Positions 54,101 through 62,700 of a stretch of 64,000 nt of DNA are shown in pieces. Numbering within the stretch: position 1 is the stretch's first letter; the number at the start of each line of letters is the position of its first letter. Source of the stretch: Hippasteria phrygiana (taxonomy: Eukaryota; Echinodermata; Asteroidea; Valvatida; Goniasteridae). The notes under the pieces are model-generated. The model searched no databases. It was not told the origin of the DNA and saw only the letters and a program-made list of their open reading frames with translations. The stretch covers positions 2,728,001 through 2,792,000 of the forward strand of contig JAZGUH010000022.1 of NCBI GenBank assembly GCA_037893225.1. Direction: 5' to 3'. The translations under genes and the position numbers were made by a program.

Positions 54101-57100
54101 GAACTGCATGAACTGAAAGAAAAATCATACAAAGACCGATTGGCGTCACTAAAGGTCAGATGACAGCAGTCAACAACTACAGATAGCTGATTAAATATCA
54201 TCCATTTTCAAAGTGAACAAAGAAACTGGCAGGAGCGGGATTACGGTGTTCCGGAGGTCGCAGGTTCGAATCCCGCTCCTGCCAGTTTCTTTGTTCACTT
54301 TGAAAATGTATTCAAATTTACCTAGTCAGTTTTCCTTGTGGACTGTTGGACTAAATATAATCCATTTATTAAAAGGGGGACCAATGAGACGGGGGACCAA
54401 TGAGACTATAGAGCGGGCCCCAACCACACAGTGTGCCAAGAACATTTAACACAGAAAACTAGCCCTAGAAGGACGCCATGATATGGCGTCCTATCGCACA
54501 AGACTGCAAAACAGTCCTATGCTAGAAATTGAGGTTCAAAAATCACACTTTACCTGCATAAATATTCTTGGCATCATCTCCGCCGACAATTCAACAGCCC
54601 ATCTCCCCAGTAGGATAGAAATATTCCTCCAAGAATGTCAAGAACAGGAGATATTTGCGGCGCAAAATCGTCTCCACGCGACGCTGACTTCACAAACAAG
54701 AGGAGCAATACCCACATCTAGAACGTTCATCAACAGAGGGCGCAACAGAGACCGCCTGTAAATTGTGCCCTCTGTTGTTGATAAACGTTAAAGATGTGCG
54801 GACAAGGTATTACTCCTCGTGTTTGTGAAGTTAGCGTCGAGTGGAGACGATTTTGCGCCGCAAATATCTCCTGTTCTTGACATTCTTGGAGGAATATTTC
54901 TATCCTACCGGGGAGATGGGCTGTTGAATTGTCGGCGAAGATGATGCCAAGAATATTTATGCAGGTAAAATGTGATTTTTGAACCTCAATTTCTAGCATA
55001 GAACTGTTTTGCAGTCTTGTGCGCTAGGACGCCATATCTAGGGCTAACAGAAAACAAGCTTTCTTCCCCCATCCCACACTGCACACAAATTTCCTGACTA
55101 AAGTCTCAAAATTAAACATTATGCCAAGTGTAGATACATTTCTGAACACAAATGGATGGTTATTTTCCAAGATTTTGATGGTCCTGACTGATATTATTAG
55201 GGCGATTGTGGGAAAGATTTTACTTTAATAATACCCCCCCACCAAAATCGGTCAAGAACAGCAAAATCTTGGAAAATAACCAACCCTCCTTGATAACAAC
55301 TGTCTAAAGATGTGGCACAACCTGCTATTTCAAGATTTATGTCAGCAAAATCTGTAAAAAATGAGGAAGAAATCAACATGTATGTGAACACTTTGAGTGA
55401 CTATACATGGTGGCAAGAACTTCTAACACAGAAAACACAAACTTTCTTCCCTTATATTGCACTAAAATGTCCAAAGAAAATTTTAAAAATTCTCAAAAAG
55501 GTTGTGCCAAGTGTTTATACAATTATGAACACAAATGGATGATTATTTTCCAAGATTTGCTGTTACTTAACCGATTTTGGTGGGGGGTATTAAAGTAAAA
55601 TCTTTCCCGATTGTGTAGTGTAGGACCCCTCTTTAGTTTTGATCAAAATAGAGTCAAGGGTATTTTTTCTCATTCCAAAATTACTTTTTAACCTAAAACA
55701 GACTTTTCTTAATTCTTTTGACATCTTTTTTTGTAATTTTGAACTGTTTATTGCGGTAGAAAATGCAATTTTCATACGCGCTTTAGCCTTTACGGCAGTT
55801 GCCATGCGAATCAACGCGGTTTTGCGTGTTTACTGTGCGTCGCGGTGATCACCATCTTTTATTTTCGAGTTGCGTTTTGTCGTCTTCATTTCCCTCAAAA
55901 AATAAAACCCTGCCCTTTATCAACGGCATACCTGTTGGTTTGTAATGTTGCTAACTAGTTTGGCAATTCCATTAACCTAAAAGTGGATTTTGTTTCCTTA
56001 TAGGGAACAGGGCCCTACACTACACAATCGCCATTGGGGGTAGGCCTAGTATAGTCAGACTCCCTATTATCGCGGCATCAGAAATTCCTTTTTTTTCCGT
56101 TGCCAAAACTCCTTCGACTGGCAATTTTATATCCAATTCATCAAGCATTAAGGACTTTCTGCTGATTTGTGTTAAAAAATGACGATTAAAAAATGTTGTG
56201 TCGGGACTTTTAACGATTTTTAATAAATATTCACGTTTTCCAAAACTTGTACATTTTGCCTCACCGTGTCTGCTAAAAGGTACCGTCTATATTTTAACAT
56301 GAATCTTTAATGGTGCTCTGTCCATGGAAGTTCCATTGTCTGGTTCCCATTCTACAGCTGCAAATGCAAAATGACGCCGAAGGACGATATTTCCACCGCG
56401 AAATCGTAGAAACATTTACGGGATCAAAATAAGGACAGTGCGGTAAAACAAATAAAACGACGCACCGTGTAAAGTGAATGGCGCCCCCAATCGTCAATCA
56501 GTAGACTTGTCTCAGTGAATTTTGTCGCCTTCGAGGGGGGACAGGGTGTTAAGAAATCATCTTGCAGGGCCTAATCGTCTTTAACCCTAACAGCCCAAGG
56601 CTTTTTACTAGAATCCTTCCCTAACCACACAAACTCCAACACTGTGTAGTAAACCAATGGCACATTCTTTGTACTTAGACAAAATCAGGGCATCAAGTCC
56701 CATGCAAAGTGATGGTGCCAAGGCTCTACAGTACCCAATCACACAAAATTCAACACAAATGGGGTGTTTGATTTTGGCAGGTTAGGGAAGGTTAGGGTTA
56801 ATTAATCAACTTGAACTTTACAGGGAAAATATCAGACTTTATTCAGGGGATGTTTTGGTCAAACATTAACCATGAATTAAAAAAGTTGAAATCATTGTAA
56901 AAAACACTGCCCACATACCGCGATAATACAGACTACAGAGTCTGTACTCCGCCGAGCAATGACGAGCAATGACGAGCATGTCTATTTTCACAGGCATCAC
57001 ATGGGAATAAACCAAACCACCGTCGGATTTTTTATGTCAGTTTAAAAAAAGCAAGAGTTATACAACACAAAAGACAGGACAATTCGGGAAGGTTAGTGAG

Positions 57101-57524
57101 CAATCTCTATTCCGATCGGGAAACGTGATATCACCCTGATAAGTACCGCGGTAATACAGCGTCCCACCCTACTAGTACTAGTAGTAAAATCTTTCCCATT
57201 TTCATTTTGCAATGTTTTGTATGAAAACTATTTTGAAATGTTCACCACTGCAATGACTGCCCATAGACAGACAAATTTTGTACACAGCCAACAGCCAACA
57301 ACTGATGCCAGGATACATTTTTCCCAATGCATAAATGTTAATTTAAACTTGCTAGATCCTACCCGTACCCTGCGCGTGTCAGCAATTTAGAGAGACGTGC
57401 CGTGTCACACGGCCAGTGATCTCCAGACACGCACGCTAAACCAACGTGAACGTCGACTTACCCGCAAAACATGGTAACCTTCGGTACCACCACCTGGGAC
57501 TTCCACGCTTGCATTTCCACCCAT
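42192..57524 (-). CDS. GORASP: Golgi reassembly-stacking protein (GRASP55/65) orthologue
   Basis: Eight coding exons on the minus strand: 57524-57462, 49534-49454, 49085-48882, 46302-46216, 45804-45674, 45194-45041, 43915-43768 and 42451-42192. All are GT-AG with agreeing phases, giving 375 residues. The N-terminus [20 protein letters not shown] has the myristoylation Gly2 of GRASPs. PDZ-like domain 1 (about 15-105) contains [16 protein letters not shown] and [14 protein letters not shown]; domain 2 (about 111-200) contains [19 protein letters not shown] and [15 protein letters not shown]. The Pro/Ser/Thr-rich tail (about 225-375) corresponds to the regulatory SPR region but is shorter than in vertebrates (440-452 in total). 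GRASPs tether Golgi cisternae through dimerising PDZ domains and act in unconventional secretion. The residue after GGEG is Ile, from a codon split by intron 5, where human has Ser. Whether it equals GORASP1 or 2 cannot be said. Confidence 0.97.
42597..42807. mobile_element. TTAA-type MITE family B, complete
   Basis: TTAA-CCCCTTGGGTACGG ... CCGTACGCAAGGGG-TTAA, interior as in 3747-3966, with a short GT run. It lies 145 bp upstream of the GORASP last-exon acceptor, in intron 7. Confidence 0.85.
43246..43705. mobile_element. TTAA-type MITE family E, complete
   Basis: TTAA-CCCCTTCCATCTGGCTG ... CCAGAGG-TTAA, 460 bp including duplications. The interior is shared with 30131-30634. In GORASP intron 7. 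Confidence 0.7.
44328..44602. mobile_element. Two SINE copies in inverted head-to-head pair
   Basis: A minus-strand copy (44328-44448) is followed directly by a plus-strand copy (about 44452-44602). Both have A box, B box and the CACTTTGAAAA tail. The left flank (CAATCCACAAGGGAAACTGA...) recurs inverted at 54310-54350, so these copies share more than the SINE itself. In GORASP intron 6. Confidence 0.85.
44772..44922. repeat. Perfect 73-bp palindrome
   Basis: Left arm 44772-44844 and right arm 44850-44922 are exact reverse complements, read base by base, with a 5-base TTTTC loop. It begins TTTTCAGTCATTTTTTCATG and ends with the same inverted. No similar sequence was seen elsewhere in the window. 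In GORASP intron 6. Confidence 0.92.
46393..47093. mobile_element. hAT-like element with TTCCATGA subterminal repeats
   Basis: CAGGGTTCCCACAG and CTGTGGGAACCCTG are inverted ends. The right 150 bp contains seven or more CCATGA/TTCCATG motifs and the left 70 bp contains several more. A 221-bp MITE (46467-46687) is inserted near the left end. Flanks share ATAAA only weakly. In GORASP intron 3. Confidence 0.75.
46467..46687. mobile_element. MITE, AATAAGCCAGTTTGGTATTT termini, complete
   Basis: AATAAGCCAGTTTGGT and ACCGAACTGGCTTATT are inverted ends; the interior includes GCGCGCGTGTGAACGCAAAA. This is the unbroken version of 29151-29617. Confidence 0.82.
47667..48230. mobile_element. MITE, AAGCCCTGTCCGCACTGGAC termini
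   Basis: AAGCCCTGTCCGCACTGGACTT and GTCCAGTGCGGACACGGCTT are inverted; the inner ACCGAGACGATGG / CCATCGTCTCGGT pair is also mirrored. No coding capacity. In GORASP intron 3. Confidence 0.82.
48490..48860. repeat. MITE fragments upstream of GORASP exon 3 donor
   Basis: 48540-48680 matches the 14013/26090 family inverted (GGTGCCATGATTTCACAGGATG, TTCATAATAATTCAG). 48700-48860 resembles the 15100 family (ACTTAGCAAATTTAAG ... AGCAGCTCCGGAGAAAC) and ends 22 bp from the exon 3 donor. Confidence 0.6.
49833..50052. mobile_element. TTAA-type MITE family B, complete
   Basis: TTAA-CCCTTTGCGTACAG ... CCGTGCCCAAGGGG-TTAA, closely matching 3747-3966. In GORASP intron 1. Confidence 0.85.
50131..50403. repeat. 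Repeat with TGTTGGATTNAGCAGG motifs
   Basis: GTTGGATCGAGCAG, TTGGATTCAGCAGG, TTGGATTGAGCAGG and GTTGGATTTAGCAGGG occur at 50178-50380, bounded by CTAACCCTAACCCTGCTGAA and a CATTAGGGAGTTACTAGTTAGG end. Probably a diverged TTAA-type element with internal repeats. Confidence 0.5.
50404..51820. other. GORASP intron 1, no element recognised
   Basis: AT-rich with a poly-G run at about 51463-51474. No coding exon and no repeat matched inside the window. Confidence 0.4.
51821..51993. mobile_element. hAT-like MITE with CAGGGGCGGATCTA termini
   Basis: CAGGGGCGGATCTA and TAGATCCGCCACTG are inverted, with inner GGGGGTTT / AAACCCCC arms and long G and C runs. Flanks share ACAGT. Related to 30237-30402. 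Confidence 0.75.
52161..53380. mobile_element. Non-autonomous hAT element with CCGAA repeats at both ends
   Basis: Flanked by ACCCTAGG at 52153-52160 and 53381-53388, an exact 8-bp duplication. Ends are TAGTGCTGCAG and TTGCAGCACTA, the common hAT terminal form. Both subterminal regions carry many CGAACC units (52170-52240 and 53285-53360). The 1-kb interior has no transposase-like frame. Confidence 0.9.
53530..53682. mobile_element. Foldback MITE, second copy of the 23722 family
   Basis: GACCATATCTCAAATATCGCC ... GGCGGTATTTGCCATAAGGTATA with GAGACGTCACAATGGTCAC mirrored as CCATTGTGACGTCTC. Confidence 0.82.
53836..54421. mobile_element. Insertion carrying a 16-bp minisatellite and a SINE palindrome
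   Basis: Flanked by AACCACAC at 53828-53835 and 54422-54429. The left end has CTATAGTCCCCCCGTCTCATTGG followed by about ten 16-bp units (CATTGGTCCCCCGTCT, 53851-54000). The right end has two inverted units ending GAGACTATAG at 54413. So the array is subterminal, long on one side and short on the other. The 8-bp duplication suggests hAT. Confidence 0.7.
54208..54308. mobile_element. SINE 3' halves in inverted pair
   Basis: CATTTTCAAAGTGAACAAAG ... GAGCGGGATT joined to ACGGTGTTCCGGAGG ... GCTCCTGCCAG ... CACTTTGAAAATG. The outer 40 bp are perfectly mirrored. Only the right half keeps the B box and neither keeps the A box. Confidence 0.82.
54460..55046. mobile_element. Mutator-like foldback element with 9-bp duplication
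   Basis: 587 bp, almost wholly two inverted arms of about 285 bp around a short centre near 54753. The ends TAGCCCTAGA and TCTAGGGCTA are flanked by ACAGAAAAC at 54451-54459 and 55047-55055. The complete host copy has one uninterrupted TAACACAGAAAACACAAAC at about 55428, the empty site. Long arms with a 9-bp duplication are typical of Mutator-like elements. The open frames on both strands mirror each other and are not taken as genes. Confidence 0.9.
55209..55606. mobile_element. MITE, GGGAAAGATTTTACTTTAAT termini, complete
   Basis: GGGAAAGATTTTACTTTAAT and ATTAAAGTAAAATCTTTCCC are ends of inverted arms about 70 bp long (including CACCAAAATCGGT and CTTGGAAAATAACC). It abuts the next element at 55607 with no spacer. 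Other copies: 53684-55190 and 60423-60786. Confidence 0.88.
55607..56034. mobile_element. MITE, CGATTGTGTAGTGTAGG termini, copy 3
   Basis: Third copy of the 3069/23960 family, with the left GG lost at the junction with the 55209 element and a complete right end CCTACACTACACAATCGCC. Confidence 0.85.
56581..56801. mobile_element. TTAA-type MITE family F, complete
   Basis: TTAA-CCCTAACAGCCCAAGG ... AGGGAAGGTTAGGG-TTAA; the inner TCCAACACTGTGTAGTAAACC resembles sequence at 13710-13740 and 14660-14720. Confidence 0.75.
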
Positions 57525-59760
57525 TCTCGGTTACAGCACTCTCATGAATCACAGTTAGATAACAAATCAACTTCGGCAGCGAGGAATCCACTTAAATCTG
57601 CAAGAGAGAGTTTAAATCCGATAGACAAATTCTGTTTTTGATGTTGTGCCGCCCAGGATACGTCTCTGCTGAGCTGAATTTGTACGAAGTTCGGTCACTG
57701 GTTTCCGGAAAATAATACACACGATATCCATTGGATGGATTGAGCACCAGCCATATTTTCCAACAAAATGGCTTCTTACGTGGCACATGGTGCATTGTGG
57801 GGGAAGAATGTAATTAATTAACTGGATTAAAGGTAAACACCTGCACCTGAGGGTTTTTCTCTAAATATCGAACAATTTGTAGTTTCACTTTTGAAAGATA
57901 TTCATTTTGACTAAGGTTATGTTTTGTTTATCTAATTGGAAAGAAAATTCCATGCTAGTATATGGGGATATGGCGACATCATTTCTGCTTCAGTTCAGAA
58001 TTCGGAACCTCGCCCCATATGACGATTTTGTTCATGAATGTCAACTTTTTAGATAATGCTCGAAATAATGAACAATTTATAAATATTTCCTGCATTTTCG
58101 AAAATTGGCTTCTCAAAAACTAATTTCCTGCCCAAAATTATTTTGCCCACCGAAACCTTTTCGCCCAAAGGAAGTGACAAAGTTTCAAGTTTCAAATTCT
58201 TGACCAGTAGCAGCTAGCGTGACAATTTTAGTCTTGCTGGACCTGAAATATAATGGTTTCGCTTTAAATTTACCATTTTCGCAAGTTCTCTTTACCAAGG
58301 ACTTGGTGTGTTAATTTCACTGGAAAAAACGGGTCCACATATCAGGGAAAAGAGCGCGTGGCTGCGTTTGCACGACGCAAGTGCACATTTTTGTTGAGGA
58401 CTCTAAAATGGGTATAACGTCCAAACCGCACTAGTGGTGGGGTATCCAGCGCGGCGAGGAGGCAACTTTTCGTCAGCGACATTTCTTGAAACTGCTTGAA
58501 AACTGAAAGCGCCACCGTAAATCATGGAGGAAGGAATTCATTTCTCCATGTTCCAGTTTTTATTTTTGTTGAAGATTTCCGTTTTGTTCGTAATTGACCT
58601 ATTGCGGTCGAATCGCATCAACGCAGCTTGTGAATTATTGTCCAATCACATCAATTATAATTCAACGTGGAACGCGCAAAATCTGAGACAAAACTAAAAT
58701 TCCCACACAAAATTCCCATATGGTTGTCTCGGGGGCGTGGTTAACTCGTAAACGGCGATAGGTCAGTTCAGAACGGCCCAAAATTTGTTTACCCAATTTG
58801 TTTAACTGCAGGAGCCTACTACCCTCCCCCCGAATAAAATGGTTCCCACGAATTAGGCCTAGCTACCTGTGATTTTTCTGCTAACTACATTTTTGTAGAG
58901 CTTTTGTGAATCAGCAAGCCTGTGTCTACTAGTGTCACGGTCATGGTCTAGAACCCCATCTGTGTAAAATGGAATGAATGGGTGATGTGGTAAACCTGAA
59001 GTCCACGCCTAGTTATTTGGTATGATACCGCCAAATAATTACGTCCCCGCGTTCTTCGCAGCCATTATTATACAAGAAACTCACAAATACAACAAATTGT
59101 TGATCAACAAAACTGAAAGAGTGTTTCAACACAATGCGCCGAGTGTCACAAACATTATAGCAGAGGGCGCTGTCCATCAAATGTTGTTCGACATATATTG
59201 AGATCGTGCTGAAAAAGCTTTCCTCCGTCAACAAATTAATTACCAAATACGATTAGCACTTGGGTGCTCTCCTCGTGGACGCACAAAAGAAAGGATTATA
59301 TGTAGACAGGATTATGGACCAAATTCCTCATGCATTACTGCGTAAACATGCTGTGCTTGGGTGTGCAGACGACGGTTGAACCATGGAGAAATAATGGTTG
59401 AACAGCCGATTTTTTTCTTCTCACATGGGGGAACAAATTGAATGCGTGTTTTGTGTACAGCGATAACAACCTGCTCTCAGGAATGTGACCTTTAATGGGC
59501 TGAGGGCACCCGGTCCAACAGCTCATGGGGCCTCCAGCGAGGCGCTGTATTTAAAAATCAACGGGTTTAATGGTTGTGTAGTAGGCCTAATTTAGTGCAA
59601 TGATTTAAGTTGCTGCTGTCACAGCGAAGACAACATGCCAGGTTTTTAATCAAAATCGGTCGTATTTGTTTCTCATGGAACTCTACAATTAAGCAGTGTT
59701 TTTGTTTGGAGCTGTTACGTTTTCATTTTTGAAGGTCGCGATTCGTGCTGCCATCTGACC
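57525..59760. other. Head-to-head intergenic region
   Basis: Separates the start codons of GORASP (minus) and the 59761 gene (plus) by 2.2 kb. No repeat family seen elsewhere in the window was recognised here, which contrasts with the flanks. No TATA box, CpG island or conserved promoter word could be assigned. Confidence 0.45.
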
Positions 59761-62700
59761 ATGTCGTTCCTATGCCCGAACATGGGATTGCTGAAACTCA
59801 GAAGATTCACCAAAACTAGTAAGTACATGTGTACACACACACATCATTGAATGGTCGTACAGGGCCGGATATGGGATTGGGTTGTGGGGGTTGCTGAGCA
59901 AAATTGTGATAATTAAGCAATGCTAAACCACATCCTTGGGTAAGTGGGTACACCGCTGGTCAAACTACACTGTACCGGTATAGGCGGGCTCCCTAAATGA
60001 AAGGCTAAATCCGCCCCTAGCCCCTGGTCGGATCGTATATAAAAAATAAGTTCAAAAACTATTTGAGTGGTGGAGCTGTACTGTTCAGTTACAACGGGTG
60101 CAGTTGGTGCAAACGATAATCTTCGTCGTATAATGAACCTTTATCGTGTTGCATGGTGCTTGATGGTTTTTTAGAATTCCATGATTTGTAACCAACCGAC
60201 CAGAAACATATAGGGCTATGGCCAGACTAGGTGAAGTAGGCCTATTTGTGCCTAGCCTGGTAGACTGTCAGATTGGGAGGGGAGCTGGGCTTGGGCTTTC
60301 TTTATTATTCAGCATTCAGCCGAGATAGCCCACGAAAGTCTTTCGACTTATTTCCAGGCGGTGCCACCATGGAGGAAGGAACAGCCCCAATGGTGCCACC
60401 CAACCCCTATATTGTTATTTGGGAAAGATTTTACTTTAATACCCCCCACCAAAATCGGTAAGGAACAGCAAATCTTGGAAAATAACCATCCATTTGTGTT
60501 CATAATTGTATAAACACTTGGCACAACCTCTAATTTTGAGAATTTTGTTGGGACATTTTAATGTAATTATAGGGGAAGAAATTTTCTGTTTTCTGTGTTA
60601 GAAGTTCTTGGCACCATGTAATAGTCACTCCAAAGTGTTCACATTCATGTTGATTTCTTCCTAATTTTTTACAGATTTTGCTGACATAAATCTTGAAATA
60701 ACAGGTTGTGCCACATGTTTAGACAGCTGTTATCACGGAGGGTTGGTTATTTTCCAAGATTTTGCTGTTCTTGACCGATTTTTGTGAAAGTGTACACACA
60801 GTCATACTTTCCCAATACATGTACTTCCGAGGACAATGCTTTGTGTTTCCTGTAGATGGTCAGTGAGTGAGTGTACAGTATTTGGCGCAGATAAAAATCA
60901 AGCGCAAAAATGAAGAGCACTTTTTAAAATGTTATCTTTATCCAAAAGCAGGAACACTTCATTAAGTTGGAAACCTCATGTTTTTATTTATTCAGAATTG
61001 AAATGAACAGATGGTAATCACTGTCGATGTATGTTGATGCGGTAACTACTAACTATATAGATATTAACTTTATTTAAATCTTCATCTTTATCATGTCTTT
61101 TAAGACTGTTTTTCGTAGACCTATTGGCTTAGGCCTAGTCTAGGTTTTGAAAACAATTTGTACTTAAAAACCAATTTTTTATTTTTTTTATTTTGGGGGG
61201 GATGCATCTTCTGGTTAATTATTTCATTATTCTGTTGCAAACGTCTTGAATAAACTACCTTGAAATATTTTTGAATTTATTTTAAGAGAATATTGCATTG
61301 TGAGTTTCTCCAGGAACAAAGATATTAACAAAATTGGATGACCGCCAACATTGGGCAAGATACCAAACTCGGTATAGTCCGGTGCAGTAACCAGGAGCAG
61401 GGGGGAGGGTTTCACAGGTTCAAATCCCACTCTTGTTTTCGTTATTCACTTTAAAAGAATAATTTAAAATAGACAAACCACAGCGCCCCCGAACAAAGAA
61501 AAATGACAAATTTTGGAGACCGCCAACATAGGGCAAGATAGCTCAGTTGGTAAAGCGCCGGTACGGTATTCTGCAGGTCGCAGGTTCGAATCCCGCTCCT
61601 ACCAGTTTTCTTTGTTCACTTTGAAATTTTAGTTTAAAACAAGTATAATGGTCATGCGGAGGTCGCAGGTTTAAGTCCCACTCTTTCTTATTCACTTACA
61701 AAATTAAAAGATTGCATGATGCAGCCTATTTTTTTCTTCATGCTTATTCGCTATGGACTTTACTAGTAGTAATCGTTCTCTCGTCTCGCTATGTCCAGGT
61801 CTTGCAAACTCGCGGACAAGAGGACTTCGTTCTAATGTCCGAAATCGCGGTGCCTCCGTTGCTTTTGAGAGAGCTGGCAGTGACGTCTCTATTGCGTCAA
61901 AGGGAGGATTCAGCGCCATCTACGGTGAGGTGAACCCATTCGGCCAAAATAAGGAGGAGCCAGAAAAACCGCCAAATCCAGAAATATCTCTGGCGAAAGG
62001 CGATGATTATTTTGCCGGGATTTATATCGGTGGAGGTAGGGGAAATGGCATTGTTGCAGAAATATGTTTTCATTATACTGCGGGATTGTTAACTTCGTAT
62101 GTTTAATTATCTCCATGCTTTTAATTTAACTCTGTTGCATGAACTCTGTTCCATACGCTTAACACAGCCTACTGAAATGGTGAATGCGGTATCAGAGTAG
62201 GCAGTGTGCAATGCATTCTGTGGCATCGAATTTACACAACTATTGGCGATATGAAATATGAAAATTCGCATTAAGTTGAGAAAGGAAAATTTGTATTGAC
62301 AAGTGTCCACATTCAGTGTGTCATTATTCGTTCGTGTTGCAGATACGGGTAAACTCCATGAGACACCTGCAGGTGCACCAAGTCCAAGCTGTCAGAAAAC
62401 ACCAGAAGTGGAAGACTTGGCCCAAGATCCCGTCACAGTCCAGTCATTCACTTTTTTCGAGGAGACATTCATGTCATCCCAACACCAGCAAGTCGAAATA
62501 GAGGAAGATGATACGCAAAACGATGGCGCGTCGAATGGACAACAAACCCCACTTCTATCAAATTCCTCTAATGTGACTTCGCCATCCAGTAGCAAGAGGG
62601 CGCACTACAACCTGCCAAACTGGGTGCGGCGGAGGCGTTGCCTGCCAACGCTGAACGAGGTTGATTTCGATATGATTGATGCGATAAGCCTATCGAGTTT

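Larger units (their letters stand above)
53684..55190. mobile_element. MITE of the 55209 family, split by two later insertions
   Basis: Left part 53684-53835 (GAAAGATTTTACTAATAATA, CCCCACCAAAATC, CTTGGAAAATAACCAACCC, GTCGGCAAAATCTGTAAAG), middle piece 54422-54459 (GTGTGCCAAGAACA) and right part 55047-55190 (ACAGAAAACAAGC, TGCCAAGTGTAGATAC, ATGGTTATTTTCCAAG) line up in order with the complete copy 55209-55606. The gaps are exactly the two inserted elements listed next. Confidence 0.8.

Noticed and set aside
54483..54999. Two open frames of about 90 codons with nearly the same protein on opposite strands
   Set aside because: They are the two arms of the foldback element; mirrored frames are expected and no family similarity is visible.
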